Positions 47,163 to 56,571 of a stretch of DNA of 64,000 bases are shown here, piece after piece. The stretch is from Alteromonadaceae bacterium XY-R5 (lineage in GTDB: Bacteria > Pseudomonadota > Gammaproteobacteria > Enterobacterales > Alteromonadaceae). The position numbers and the translations under genes are program-made. Numbering within the stretch: position 1 is the first letter of the stretch; each line of letters begins with the position of its first letter. The notes under the pieces were generated by a model. It was not told where the DNA came from. It saw only the letters and a program-made list of their open reading frames with translations, and searched no databases. The stretch is from contig LXWE01000001.1 of NCBI GenBank assembly GCA_001660395.1, positions 372,001 to 436,000 on the forward strand, written 5' to 3'.

Positions 47163-47816
47163 TTACGCCAGCCTTGGGGCAAGATACTTTAGCTCAGACC
47201 GCGTGCCGCACAGCAGAAGAATATCCTGCTTTTTTAACAAGAAATCAGACGCGAGTTCTGTAAACAATTGCTCATCACGCTTAAGCAGCAATGTCTTTAT
47301 GGATGCTTTTAATTCACCCAATATCTGCCCCAGCGAATTATCATGACGCGTTTGTTTGATATGGATTTCGACAACGTACAACCCATGCCCAAGCGGCAGA
47401 TAATTATTCACCATCGGATAGTTCAGCGCTTGCGCTACGCGAACCCCAATCTCCTCTTCGGGATGAATAATGCGCTGCACTCCCAACTTAGACAAAATCG
47501 TGTGATGGGCTTTCGTGGTGGCTTTAACCCAAATTTGGCCTACACCTAGGTTTTTTAATGCAAGCGTACACAACAAACTCGATTGCATATCTTCACCTAT
47601 AGCAACCAACACAGCTTCACTTTGTGCAAAGTCCAACTCACGGAGCGCATTCTCATCTGTCGAGTCACAAATGATAGCTTGGGTGAGATCTTCTACATAT
47701 TTTTCAATGACTTTTGAGTCTCTATCAACACCGGTCACCGTATGCCCAAGGTGAATAAGTTCTAGACTGGCGGCAATACCAAAGCGTCCCAGTCCGATGA
47801 CAGTAAAATGTGCCAT
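47163..47816 (-). CDS. ktrA: KtrA-type potassium uptake regulatory subunit (RCK)
   Basis: KtrA forms a cytoplasmic ring that gates KtrB in response to nucleotides. The 217 residues have one RCK_N domain (FTVIGLGRFGIAASLELIHLGH, GxGxxG fold, then TGVDRD) and a C-terminal RCK_C/TrkA_C domain (about 140-217). Full TrkA would have two such sets. It is directly upstream of ktrB. Confidence 0.93.
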   Translation of the reverse strand: MAHFTVIGLGRFGIAASLELIHLGHTVTGVDRDSKVIEKYVEDLTQAIICDSTDENALRELDFAQSEAVLVAIGEDMQSSLLCTLALKNLGVGQIWVKATTKAHHTILSKLGVQRIIHPEEEIGVRVAQALNYPMVNNYLPLGHGLYVVEIHIKQTRHDNSLGQILGELKASIKTLLLKRDEQLFTELASDFLLKKQDILLLCGTRSELKYLAPRLA

Positions 47817-47912
47817 AAAAAGCCCTATTTATTGGTTTGATTAATGCTGTCGAAATTCAAGTTCCAAACGGATGTGGGTTTGCTACCTGAACGAGTCGCA
47901 TGTATTAGTAAA

Positions 47913-48641
47913 TTAAGTGTCGTTACCCTGGTTGAAGGTGCGACTTTGATGAAGCGAGTTTTCTGAAATAAGCCGGTAACCTATACCGGCTTCAGTACGG
48001 ATGATTTTTTGTGTATCTGCGCTGTCATTGAGCTTCTTACGTATCTGACTGACTAAAATACGCAGATAGTGTGTGTCTTCGGTGTGAGTCCTACCCCAAA
48101 TACAAGTAAGCAAGTCCGCTTGTTTAACTAACTGTCCTGGAGCTTTCAGGAGCATTTGCATGAAAGCAAACTCCTTCTTTGTAAGTTCAACTTCGTTGTC
48201 TGATAACCAGCATTGATGAGAACTGCACTTTAGCGTTAATTGGCCGAAACGTAGCAAATCTTTATTTGACTGGTCTTTAACCAAATCTCTGACTAAAACC
48301 TTAACTCTTACAATAAGTTCTCTAATGCCAAAAGGTTTACTCAGATAGTCATTAGCTCCAGCCTCAAGTAACCGAATTTTTTCCTCTTCTTGATCTCTCG
48401 CAGTTAAAATCAATATAGGGGTTTTGCTTGAACGCCGAATCAGTTGTAGCAACGAAAAACCATCACCATCAGGTAAACCTAAATCCAGAATTACCACATG
48501 TGGTTTATGTGTCTCCCACATCATTTGCGCGGAGTTTATGGAAGCAGCGCCGAGGTATTCGAAGCCTTCAGCAACTAATGAAATTCGGATGAATGTTTGA
48601 ATTTCAGGTTCGTCATCCACTACAAGTATTTTGTATTCCAT
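47913..48641 (-). CDS. KdpE-like response regulator (OmpR family)
   Basis: The 242-residue protein has a receiver domain (Asp9/Asp10 in VVDDEPEIQTF, acceptor Asp53 in ILDLGLPDGDGF, Lys in LSKPFG) and a winged-helix DNA-binding domain (VELTKKEFAFMQMLLKAPGQLV, then TEAGIGYRLI). It resembles KdpE. It overlaps its kinase gene by TAATG. It lies 96 bases upstream of ktrAB, so ktrAB is the probable target; no kdpFABC is present here. Confidence 0.88.
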   Translation of the reverse strand: MEYKILVVDDEPEIQTFIRISLVAEGFEYLGAASINSAQMMWETHKPHVVILDLGLPDGDGFSLLQLIRRSSKTPILILTARDQEEEKIRLLEAGANDYLSKPFGIRELIVRVKVLVRDLVKDQSNKDLLRFGQLTLKCSSHQCWLSDNEVELTKKEFAFMQMLLKAPGQLVKQADLLTCIWGRTHTEDTHYLRILVSQIRKKLNDSADTQKIIRTEAGIGYRLISENSLHQSRTFNQGNDT

Positions 48642-49663
48642 TAACAGTCGCCCTCATTTAAAACCGGCAGCGTGATACGGATTAAGCAGCCGTGGTCGAC
48701 CCTAACACAAGCAATTGAGCCTTGGTGTGCAGTGATAATCCCTTTCGCCACACTCAAGCCAAGCCCCGTACCTGAATCAGAATTTGCTGTTGAGTAAAAT
48801 AGCTCGAACATATGCTCAGCGTCTTCGGCCGTTGGAGTTTCTCCCTGATTATAAATATCGATAATCAGCCCGTCAGATTGATGCATTAAGCTAATACTAA
48901 CGGGGATATTTTTTGGGGAATATCTCAACGCATTATCTAATACGTTGAATAACGCCTGCTCAATTAGCGCTCGATTAAGTGGCAGTAACACTAAAGATCT
49001 ATCCGCATGTAGCTCAATATTGGGAGTTGCCCGAGAAAAACGCGCAATAACACGCTCTACAATGTTTATAGCCGATTCCGTCGTTTTACTAACGTAAACC
49101 TCTCCATGCGTCTGTTTGGTCGCTTGCAGTAAGTTCTCAATATAATGATGTAAACGATGGCTTTCAGTTGTCGCACTATTGAGTAACTCTTGCTTTTGAT
49201 CATCGTTTAATTTTGATTGATATTCTTGAAATGTAGACAGATTCCCAATAATTGCCGCCAAAGGCGTACGAAGGTCATGCGAAACAGACAGTAAGATTCG
49301 GTTTCGCATTTGAACTTGGCCAATGATGCTCTGATGCAGTCGAAAGCGCATCGCCAGTTGACTGGTCGTGAATGCTACAATCAAGAAGACTACAAGATTG
49401 AGGATGTCATCTGACTGGAACATTTCAAACGAATAACGTGGTGCCGTAAAAAGATAGTTAAAGCATAGTGCTTCTAATACGGCCGCAATATATGCCATGA
49501 CTGATGGACATTTAAAAGCAATCACTACTATCGATAGTTGCATGATAAGTAGTACAGCAATGGTAGAGCCCAACCAAAAGTCTAAAGTAACAGAACTAAT
49601 TAACGCGCAGCTGACAGAAACAGAAACGATGAAAATATCTCGGCCACTAAACGAGTTATTCAT
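48641..49663 (-). CDS. Short KdpD-like sensor histidine kinase
   Basis: The protein has only the C-terminal half of KdpD. An N-terminal DUF4118-type bundle of about four membrane helices (residues 10-105, with FNYLFTAPRYSFEMF in the loop) is followed by HisKA with the H box SVSHDLRTPLAAIIGNL (His129) and an HATPase domain (NVLDNALRYSP, GTGLGLSVAKGI). The large KdpD N-terminal sensor and Usp domains are absent. I use the ATG at 49663 (340 residues); a GTG at 49675 is possible and neither has a strong ribosome site. It is coupled to the regulator downstream. Confidence 0.88.
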   Translation of the reverse strand: MNNSFSGRDIFIVSVSVSCALISSVTLDFWLGSTIAVLLIMQLSIVVIAFKCPSVMAYIAAVLEALCFNYLFTAPRYSFEMFQSDDILNLVVFLIVAFTTSQLAMRFRLHQSIIGQVQMRNRILLSVSHDLRTPLAAIIGNLSTFQEYQSKLNDDQKQELLNSATTESHRLHHYIENLLQATKQTHGEVYVSKTTESAINIVERVIARFSRATPNIELHADRSLVLLPLNRALIEQALFNVLDNALRYSPKNIPVSISLMHQSDGLIIDIYNQGETPTAEDAEHMFELFYSTANSDSGTGLGLSVAKGIITAHQGSIACVRVDHGCLIRITLPVLNEGDC

Positions 49664-49899
49664 GAAGCTAGACACATGAAAATTATCTTGGAAAGCACTT
49701 TAGCAAAAGTAGACAAACTCCTCGCGTAAAGAAACCGTAAAAAGTTACATGATCGAATAAATGAAAGACGTTTCGTTTTTTCACTTTTTCAGTACCAAAA
49801 ATTGGCCAAGCTAACAGCACCAAGTGATGTACCTTAGGTCGCAGTTAAATAGCCATCGCTGGATCACGATGGTGACCTCGCTACTGAGAACTCTACATT

Positions 49900-50982
49900 T
49901 CACGCCTGCGGCGGTAGCTCAATCAGGGCCACCTGGGTATTCGGTTCGCCCTGAACTAACACCGAGCACTGTCCCCAGGATTCAGGGATTTTCCAGGCAC
50001 TGTTAAGATCAAACGTAAATACGTTGTGCTGAGCATCGCAACGAATATCAATACTCTCTACCTTTCCACCTGTCGCGCTGGCAAAGGAAAAGTAATCCCG
50101 ATTCAGAGTATGCCACCACTGGCCATTGTCATTTAATGTACCCTGAGTCTTGAGCGGGTGTGGGCCTTCTATATTGGCTTGCATCTGCTCCACATAGGGG
50201 CGCAATTCTTCCGCTTTTACTTTGGCAAACTCGGCCTCTTCAATCTTCTTAAATATCTGCTGGGCGGCATGATAATCGCCGCTGTTAGCTTCAAGTTGAA
50301 ATAACCGGGTTTGAAACGCAAGCCAGGTGTCTTCGCCCAAATATGCTTTCGAGTTATGACTGAACAAAGCACGATTTAAACGACGCACTTCTTCAGTACT
50401 ATCCTGCTTTAACGCCGATATTTGACTGCCCATCAGCCAGTACCACGTGTTTTCATAACCATTCCACAGATCGCGGGATGCCTTTAACTCAATAAATTTC
50501 GCTTCGGCTTCGTCACTTTTTTGTGCGTTAACCAACTCCCTCAGAACCGAGTAGTCGCGTTTGAACTTGCGTCTGGCCCCCTGGGGACTATCGCTCAGAT
50601 AGAAGTCTAATTGTACTTTGTTAGCACATTGCTGAATCGGCTTCCCATCCATGGTTGCGGGTTGATACTTCCAGTTTTTCACCGCTCCCAGTGCCGCACG
50701 TTCAAACTCACGTACGCCTGACGAGTCGACAATTTTTGGCTCGAGTACATTACCCTCAACATCAACTACGAAACTCATCACCACCCAGCCTTCACCACCG
50801 CCACGGGCAGCATTGACAGAGTATCTGGGTTCCTGACGTTTCAAAGGTTGTGCGCCTGTAAAACTTTTTAGCAGTTTGGATTCTGGCTCAAGTGTGGGTG
50901 TAGAAGTAGATTCAACGGAGGCAACAGAAAAGCTGGCTGTCAGGGTTGAGCAAAGTAACAGAGATAAGACATTATTTTTCAT
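49900..50982 (-). CDS. Exported protein with TonB C-terminal domain
   Basis: The 360-residue protein (ATG at 50982, AAGGA upstream) has a cleavable-looking signal peptide (NVLSLLLCSTLTASFSVAS). It then has a TonB_C domain at about 45-125 (PRYSVNAARGGGEGWVVMSFVVDVEGNV, SGVREFERAALGAVKNWKYQPA, VQLDFYL). About 230 further helical residues follow that I cannot assign. A membrane-anchored energy-coupling TonB has its domain at the extreme C-terminus with an uncleaved anchor; here the order is different. No exbB or exbD is adjacent. The role is unknown. Confidence 0.75.
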   Translation of the reverse strand: MKNNVLSLLLCSTLTASFSVASVESTSTPTLEPESKLLKSFTGAQPLKRQEPRYSVNAARGGGEGWVVMSFVVDVEGNVLEPKIVDSSGVREFERAALGAVKNWKYQPATMDGKPIQQCANKVQLDFYLSDSPQGARRKFKRDYSVLRELVNAQKSDEAEAKFIELKASRDLWNGYENTWYWLMGSQISALKQDSTEEVRRLNRALFSHNSKAYLGEDTWLAFQTRLFQLEANSGDYHAAQQIFKKIEEAEFAKVKAEELRPYVEQMQANIEGPHPLKTQGTLNDNGQWWHTLNRDYFSFASATGGKVESIDIRCDAQHNVFTFDLNSAWKIPESWGQCSVLVQGEPNTQVALIELPPQA

Positions 50983-51212
50983 AGCATTCCTTGCCAAATG
51001 GTAAATAAAATAAACGCAAATCTAATCTCTCAGCACTTACAACAGTTGTCAAGAGCAGGTCGAGACGAATAAAGTCAATAAAAGGCAGATTTTCCATGGA
51101 CTTGCCTTTGAGTAACCGGCCCACCTTGGCTCTCTCCACTTACTTACGCGCTATAGTCGCGACAGCAAAACCCAAAAAGGCTATACTCGCGCTTTTTCTG
51201 ACGGGTATTGTT

Positions 51213-51815
51213 ATGACAGACAAAATCGTGCTGGCCACAGGTAATCAGGGCAAGGTTAAAGAGCTGGCGAGTATGCTGGCACCACTGGGTAAAAACGTGG
51301 TTGCCCAGAGTGAATTTAATGTGCCTGATGTGCCAGAAACTGGCACTACCTTTGTCGAAAATGCCATTATCAAAGCCCGTCACGCGGCCAAACTCACCGG
51401 CTTACCGGCGATTGCCGATGACTCAGGTTTAGTCGCCGATGCCTTAGGCGGTGCGCCCGGAATTTATTCAGCCCGTTACAGCGGCGAAGGTGCGACCGAC
51501 GCCAGCAATATTGATATGCTGTTAGCGACGATGAAAGATGTGCCAGCCGAGCAGCGTCAGGCACACTTTATTTGCGTGCTGGTGATGATGCGCCACGCCG
51601 ATGACCCCACCCCCATCATTTGTCAGGGTAAATGGCATGGCATGATAGCCATTGAACGTCATGGCGAACAGGGCTTTGGTTACGATCCTGTTTTCCTGCC
51701 TGACGAACTTGATGTTAGCGCGGCACAGTTAACTAAAGAGCAGAAGAATCAACTTAGTCATCGCGGTAAAGCCCTGCAACTGTTACTGACAGAATTGGAA
51801 GGTCGCCTTGGTTAA
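51213..51815 (+). CDS. rdgB: dITP/XTP pyrophosphatase (RdgB/HAM1)
   Basis: RdgB removes non-canonical purine triphosphates such as dITP and XTP from the nucleotide pool. From the ATG at 51213 the protein is 200 residues, the family length, and starts [18 protein letters not shown]. Other marks are [25 protein letters not shown] and GFGYDPVF. A longer in-frame start at 51096 adds an unrelated 39 residues and is unlikely. It overlaps hemW by 8 bases, the usual gammaproteobacterial pair. Confidence 0.97.
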   Translation: MTDKIVLATGNQGKVKELASMLAPLGKNVVAQSEFNVPDVPETGTTFVENAIIKARHAAKLTGLPAIADDSGLVADALGGAPGIYSARYSGEGATDASNIDMLLATMKDVPAEQRQAHFICVLVMMRHADDPTPIICQGKWHGMIAIERHGEQGFGYDPVFLPDELDVSAAQLTKEQKNQLSHRGKALQLLLTELEGRLG

Positions 51816-52947
51816 TCCGCCTCTTTCCCTGTATATCCATATTCCCTGGTGTGTGCAGAAATGTCCGTATTGCGATTTTAATTCTCACGGTCAGAAGCAC
51901 GATTTGCCCGAAGCCACTTATGTACAGCACCTGCTGGATGATCTTGCCACGGATGCCAGACTGATTGGCAACCGCGAAGTAGGCACCATCTTTATTGGTG
52001 GCGGTACACCGAGTTTGTTTTCGCCCGATGCCATCGACCGATTGCTGAATGGTGTGGCAGAGCGGGTGAATTTATCCAACTCCGCTGAAATCACCTTAGA
52101 AGCCAACCCTGGCACAGTAGAAAGCGAGAAGTTTATCGGTTTTCGTCAGGCCGGCGTAAACCGCATTTCCATTGGTGTACAAAGTTTTCAAACACAGAAG
52201 CTCAGCGCACTCGGGCGCATCCACGATTCAGCTCAGGCCCAGGCTGCGGCTGGCTATGCCCGCGCGGCGGGTTTAAACAGCTTTAATTTAGATTTAATGC
52301 ACGGTCTGCCCGACCAAACCCTGGACGATGCGTTAGAAGATTTAAGTAAAGCCATTGAACAGGCGCCGCCGCATTTATCCTGGTATCAACTCACGATCGA
52401 ACCCAATACCCAGTTTGCTTCGAAACCGCCAGTGCTGCCGGAAGATGACACTTTGTGGGACATTCAGGAACAGGGTCATGCAATGCTGGCAGCCGCGGGC
52501 TATGAGCAGTATGAAATTTCCGGCTACAGCAAAGCGGGAATGCAGTGCCAGCATAACCTGAATTACTGGCGCTTTGGCGATTACCTCGGGATTGGCTGTG
52601 GTGCTCACGGCAAAATCACTCAAGCTGATAAGGGCACGATAACCCGCACGGTTAAGGTAAAACACCCGAAAGGCTATATGGATTTAACCCGCTCTTACAT
52701 GGACAACCAATGGCAGGTTGACGCAGATGAATTGCCTTTCGAGTTTTTTATGAACCGCCTGCGTTTGGTCGAAGCTTGCCCTATAGACGATTATGCTGCC
52801 TATACGGGATTATCGCTAACGAAGGAACAACTGAGCCAGCTTGCAAGTGCGGTGGATAAAGGTTTACTCAGCCAATCGCAGCACCATTGGCAAGTAACGC
52901 CCTTGGGCAGGCGTTACCTGAACAGTTTATTGGAAATGTTTGTTTAG
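51808..52947 (+). CDS. hemW: Heme chaperone / radical-SAM protein HemW
   Basis: HemW (formerly annotated as a coproporphyrinogen III oxidase-like protein) binds heme and delivers it to apo-proteins. The 379 residues start at a TTG that overlaps rdgB and gives [27 protein letters not shown], matching E. coli HemW. CxxxCxxC is present in that stretch, and the [20 protein letters not shown] segment includes the HNxxYW motif specific to HemW. Its stop overlaps the stop of the convergent yggN-like gene by 4 bases. Confidence 0.96.
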   Translation: MVNPPLSLYIHIPWCVQKCPYCDFNSHGQKHDLPEATYVQHLLDDLATDARLIGNREVGTIFIGGGTPSLFSPDAIDRLLNGVAERVNLSNSAEITLEANPGTVESEKFIGFRQAGVNRISIGVQSFQTQKLSALGRIHDSAQAQAAAGYARAAGLNSFNLDLMHGLPDQTLDDALEDLSKAIEQAPPHLSWYQLTIEPNTQFASKPPVLPEDDTLWDIQEQGHAMLAAAGYEQYEISGYSKAGMQCQHNLNYWRFGDYLGIGCGAHGKITQADKGTITRTVKVKHPKGYMDLTRSYMDNQWQVDADELPFEFFMNRLRLVEACPIDDYAAYTGLSLTKEQLSQLASAVDKGLLSQSQHHWQVTPLGRRYLNSLLEMFV

Positions 52948-53735
52948 GGCTTAACTGCGTAGTTTTGACTGGCACCAGTCACTACCACATCGTAGGGTTG
53001 CAGTTGCGGAAGACTGGCTCTTAAGCCTTCTTCTGCCACATCAATGACTCGAAACTTCTGACAAAACCATTCCGCTTTTTGACGCAGGCTGTGTTCGTTA
53101 TCCAGACTGTCCGTTCCATCAGAACCCACCATGCCCAACCTGCGGCTTAAGCTTTCGATCCCTTCGTTGATTTCATCATCGGTACCATGATTAAGGCCAC
53201 CTATGGCAGACAAAATGCCGCCTAACGAAGTATTGATGGCTTTGGAGATTTGCTCTTCCAGTTCCTGGTCAACAAACTCATCCACATTCTCCAGACTTCC
53301 CGGGCCAATATAGTAATGATCATTGGCATGAATGAATTTCTTGCGGACCTTTTTCTGTACCCGGGTCAGCGCAGACTGCAGCTTTTCGTAACTGTCGTGA
53401 TCTTTCCCCACCAGGCCCAGATACACATGCTGCACAGTTTCCACCGCCAGCTTCACCCCTTCATTCGCCATTAGGGTCATTTTTGGTACAACCTGATGAA
53501 TGGTATCGGCAAAAACTTTTAAATCGGCTTGTTGCTCAGGTGTGAGCGTAATCCATTCGCCCTTAAACATTAACTGATTATCATCGTTGATTTGATAGAC
53601 AGTGCGATGCTCATCTATGACCCGAATATATTCGCTGTTAACCACCATGCCAAATTGTAAATCGACATTACAGGCAAATTCCGCCCGAACCGAAATACTG
53701 ATTAACGCCAAAACAAAAACCGCTGCTCGCCACAT
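52944..53735 (-). CDS. YggN-like periplasmic protein (DUF2884)
   Basis: The 263-residue protein has a signal peptide (MWRAAVFVLALISISVRA) and the DUF2884 pattern. It starts with a short Cys-containing strand (EFACNVDLQFG), the LTPEQQADLKVFADTIHQVVP helix, and SLGGILSAIGGL in the middle, with a second Cys in WFCQKFRV near the end. E. coli yggN lies a few genes from rdgB-hemW, so the neighbourhood is conserved. Function is unknown. Confidence 0.82.
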   Translation of the reverse strand: MWRAAVFVLALISISVRAEFACNVDLQFGMVVNSEYIRVIDEHRTVYQINDDNQLMFKGEWITLTPEQQADLKVFADTIHQVVPKMTLMANEGVKLAVETVQHVYLGLVGKDHDSYEKLQSALTRVQKKVRKKFIHANDHYYIGPGSLENVDEFVDQELEEQISKAINTSLGGILSAIGGLNHGTDDEINEGIESLSRRLGMVGSDGTDSLDNEHSLRQKAEWFCQKFRVIDVAEEGLRASLPQLQPYDVVVTGASQNYAVKP

Positions 53736-53825
53736 TGATACGATATACCCTAATTACGTGAGGTTATTCTGGCGTGGCAAGTGGGGCATGAAAAGCCCCA
53801 TAAGACCAGAATGAGAAATTTCAGG

Positions 53826-54335
53826 TTAGTCTGCGTTTCGCACCAGTCGAACGTAAACCGACAGCGTTTTTTGCTTTAACGCATTGCTGCTGTTGTAAAA
53901 AGCGATCACCCAGGTTCTGGTGGCATCTGACGTAGAAGGTGTTGACGTCCAGAAATCGTCTGAGGGCGTGGAAGGAAACAGAGTCTCATTAATCGCCGGA
54001 CGCACGCAGGAGCGCTCGCTGATTGTTGCCAGTTCTTTGATGTTAGGGACACGCCAGCCTGCATAGTCAGCAAATTCATAACCATGGGCAGCCACTAAAG
54101 CCTCTTGCCAGGTATATAACGTCGCATCACCACTGCAAGCGCCTGTACTCCAGGTTTGTCCCAGTGAACACACCATCCACATCAGGCCAGTGGTATTGTC
54201 AGTAATAGTGCCATCACCATTAACCGTAAAATTTGATGTACCTGCGGTTTCATCAATACTGCTGTTGCAGTCCTGCGACCAGGCACAAATGCTAAGTAAC
54301 GCACTACAACATAGGGTAACTAGCTTTTTGATCAT
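53826..54335 (-). CDS. Exported Lcl/DUF1566 domain protein
   Basis: The 169 residues begin with a signal peptide (KKLVTLCCSALLSICAWS). One Lcl-type DUF1566 domain follows: FTVNGDGTITDNTTGLMWMVCSLGQTW, then YTWQEALVAA, WRVPNIKELATISE, DDFWTSTP and YVRLVRN at the end. The domain is named after the Legionella collagen-like adhesin, in which it binds glycosaminoglycans. It overlaps the upstream lipoprotein gene (TAATG), which ends with the same domain. Confidence 0.85.
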   Translation of the reverse strand: MIKKLVTLCCSALLSICAWSQDCNSSIDETAGTSNFTVNGDGTITDNTTGLMWMVCSLGQTWSTGACSGDATLYTWQEALVAAHGYEFADYAGWRVPNIKELATISERSCVRPAINETLFPSTPSDDFWTSTPSTSDATRTWVIAFYNSSNALKQKTLSVYVRLVRNAD

Positions 54336-56029
54336 TATTCTCGCCCTCCCCTGACTAAACGAATATGTACGCCTGTGGCTTTATTCAGGAAATTATCGTT
54401 CGCATTGGCAAAGTTAATCGCCCAGGCGGCTTGTGAGGTACTTGCCACCCCATCTGCGCTGGACTCTGAGGTCCAGTACCAAACGGTATCGCCCAAACCA
54501 TCGGTAGTGTTTGGAAAGTATTCATCATCAATCATCGGACTGCTGGTTTGACCGTAATGCACGATCGACATCAGCTCCAACATGGTCGGTAATCGCCAGT
54601 CGTAAGCACCACACAAACCCACACTATTCACGGCATTTGCATAATCAGCCGTGGTGCAGGTAGTTAATGTACAGCTACCGGCAGCACCGGTAGCATCACC
54701 TTCATACCCACCCGTATTTTCGCCCTGATACCAGGTGAAGATATGCTCGCTACTATGCAGCCCGGCATCTGTGGTTTTCGACTCCCACACCAGGCCGGTA
54801 ATATTGTCACGTACGCAGGTCCAGTCGTCGCTGGTGTCATCCACTTCATCGCCTAAATCATCTAAGCGAGTGAAATCAAAACCGTTATCGCCTCGCCCAG
54901 CCTTGTCCAACAGACCATTATCACTAATGATATCGTCTCCGCGCTGACCATCCTGGCCCGGATATTCGGCCTGGTGTGTACTGCTAATACTGTCGTCGCT
55001 GGCCTGCAACAATACGCCGGTGTCGTTCATCACGGTCACAGGCACAGGTAACACTGTGACTGTCACACTGTCCTCTGAGACGCTTCCAAGCTGGTCGGTC
55101 ACCTGTAAGGTAAATGTAATACGTTCTTCGCTACTCACAGATGGTGCAACCGCAAAGGTTTGCAACGCGCTGGCATCATCAATGGTCGGATCAAGCGATG
55201 AATCATTTAACCATTCATAGGTCAGCGGTTTAGCCGCAGTCACGGTGGAATCAGCCACGCCGGTCAGAATAATGCTTTCCCCCGAAAATACCTGATGGTC
55301 CACCCCTGCATCTGCGCTGGGTTTGGTATTGCTGGCACTGAGTACATCAATGGTTACCGTTGCCGTATCCTCACCGCCTTCACCATCCACTACGGTAAGC
55401 AAAAAGGTCAGGCTGTTGTCTTCATCCGAGACTGGCGTGGTAAAACTGATGCTGTCGCCATCAAGGCTGATGCCACTTATTACATCTGTTCCCGCGGTTT
55501 GAGACCAGGTGTAATCGGCAATCGGGTTGTTGGCGTCAACTGGGTCGCTGTCATCACTGTCGCTGCCATCTAGCTTCACCACCACTCCGGCAGGATATGC
55601 TCCGTTTACCGTGGTGGCATCGCTACTAACACTGATACTGGCTTCTGGCAGCGTATTTACCGGTGATACCGTCATTATACGGCTATCCTGCCCCTGGTTA
55701 CCGTCTCCGTCTGTCACTGTTAACGTTAATTCGTAGGTCAGGGTGGTCGTGGTTTCAGGGGTTTCCAGTGTCGCGGTAGCTGAACTGGTATCATCCTGGG
55801 TAATCGTCAGATCTGGAGAGATACTCCAGCTATAGGTAAGGTCGGTAGTTTGACCGGCGGCTTCGCCTGTCAGGGTAACGGTAACTTGTTCATTAACGCT
55901 AAGATCAGCCCCTGCGCTTACCAACACCAATTGTGTCTGCTCTTCAGAGTCACTCTCTAAAGAACCACCACAGGCACTCAACAGACCTAATACACAGATC
56001 AGGCTAAGGAGTCGGAAAGGGTTTGTCAT
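54335..56029 (-). CDS. Surface lipoprotein with Ig/PKD-like repeats and C-terminal Lcl/DUF1566 domain
   Basis: The 564-residue protein has a lipoprotein signal (LLSLICVLGLLSACGG; lipobox LSAC, ATG at 56029). It then has three to four acidic beta-sandwich repeats of PKD/cadherin-like type (about 35-330), each with patterns such as LTLTVTDGDGNQGQDS and LTFLLTVVDGEGGEDTATVTID. A C-terminal DUF1566 domain (about 390-564) has DDWTCVRDNITGLVWESKT, YDWRLPTMLELMSIV and VHIRLVRGG. It looks like a surface adhesin or binding protein. It is co-transcribed with the smaller DUF1566 protein downstream. Confidence 0.87.
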   Translation of the reverse strand: MTNPFRLLSLICVLGLLSACGGSLESDSEEQTQLVLVSAGADLSVNEQVTVTLTGEAAGQTTDLTYSWSISPDLTITQDDTSSATATLETPETTTTLTYELTLTVTDGDGNQGQDSRIMTVSPVNTLPEASISVSSDATTVNGAYPAGVVVKLDGSDSDDSDPVDANNPIADYTWSQTAGTDVISGISLDGDSISFTTPVSDEDNSLTFLLTVVDGEGGEDTATVTIDVLSASNTKPSADAGVDHQVFSGESIILTGVADSTVTAAKPLTYEWLNDSSLDPTIDDASALQTFAVAPSVSSEERITFTLQVTDQLGSVSEDSVTVTVLPVPVTVMNDTGVLLQASDDSISSTHQAEYPGQDGQRGDDIISDNGLLDKAGRGDNGFDFTRLDDLGDEVDDTSDDWTCVRDNITGLVWESKTTDAGLHSSEHIFTWYQGENTGGYEGDATGAAGSCTLTTCTTADYANAVNSVGLCGAYDWRLPTMLELMSIVHYGQTSSPMIDDEYFPNTTDGLGDTVWYWTSESSADGVASTSQAAWAINFANANDNFLNKATGVHIRLVRGGRE

Positions 56030-56077
56030 TATTCTGTTTGCTCCGGACAGGTTCTTAGCAACCACAGCCTTCCGGTA

Positions 56078-56569
56078 TTAGGACAGGGTGCGATGACGCT
56101 CCTGCTGTTCGGAAAAAGTGACCTGTAGTGCTTCGAGTTGCTTCTTGCTTGCTGCCACATCCGTGACATCGTAAATCATCATACAGATATGCTGCACTTC
56201 TCCCCGGGCATTGGCCAGCGGCGACAAGGTAATATTCTGGTACATGAAGTCTTCACTTCCTGTAATCGGCTGATAATTGGGAAACTTGAACAAATAAGGC
56301 CTTTGTTCCCAGGTCATAAACGCACGACTTTTCAAAGCAAATACGGGTTTAGTTTTACGCTCAAACCAGGGCTGTGAAATATCTCCAAATAACTCGAATA
56401 AGGTTTTATCCCTTACCTGGCTTGGCAGCAGGCCACTGTGACTTTCCATAAACCCATTCCAGACCTTGATCCGAAAAGCACTGTCGAGCACGACAATCCC
56501 AACATCAACGGTTTGCACCATGTCCATCATCCAGTGAAATTCGGCTAAATCATCGTGTTGTGTGACCAC
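56078..56569 (-). CDS. PAS-domain protein
   Basis: This 163-residue soluble protein consists of one PAS fold (MVQTVDVGIVVLDSAFRIKVWNGFMESHSGL, then a PAC-like MYQNITLSPLANARGEVQHICMMIYDVTD) and a short C-terminal coiled coil (SKKQLEALQVTFSEQQERH). No kinase or output domain is attached. It starts at a GTG two bases after the upstream stop, with a strong GGAGGAG site inside the end of the preceding gene. This shows tight coupling to the response regulator. Confidence 0.85.
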   Translation of the reverse strand: MVTQHDDLAEFHWMMDMVQTVDVGIVVLDSAFRIKVWNGFMESHSGLLPSQVRDKTLFELFGDISQPWFERKTKPVFALKSRAFMTWEQRPYLFKFPNYQPITGSEDFMYQNITLSPLANARGEVQHICMMIYDVTDVAASKKQLEALQVTFSEQQERHRTLS

Positions 56570-56571
56570 GC

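Noticed and set aside
53782-53800. TGGGGC/GCCCCA hairpin after the Lcl gene
   Set aside because: A short 6-bp stem with no T-run on the relevant strand; not strong enough to call a terminator.
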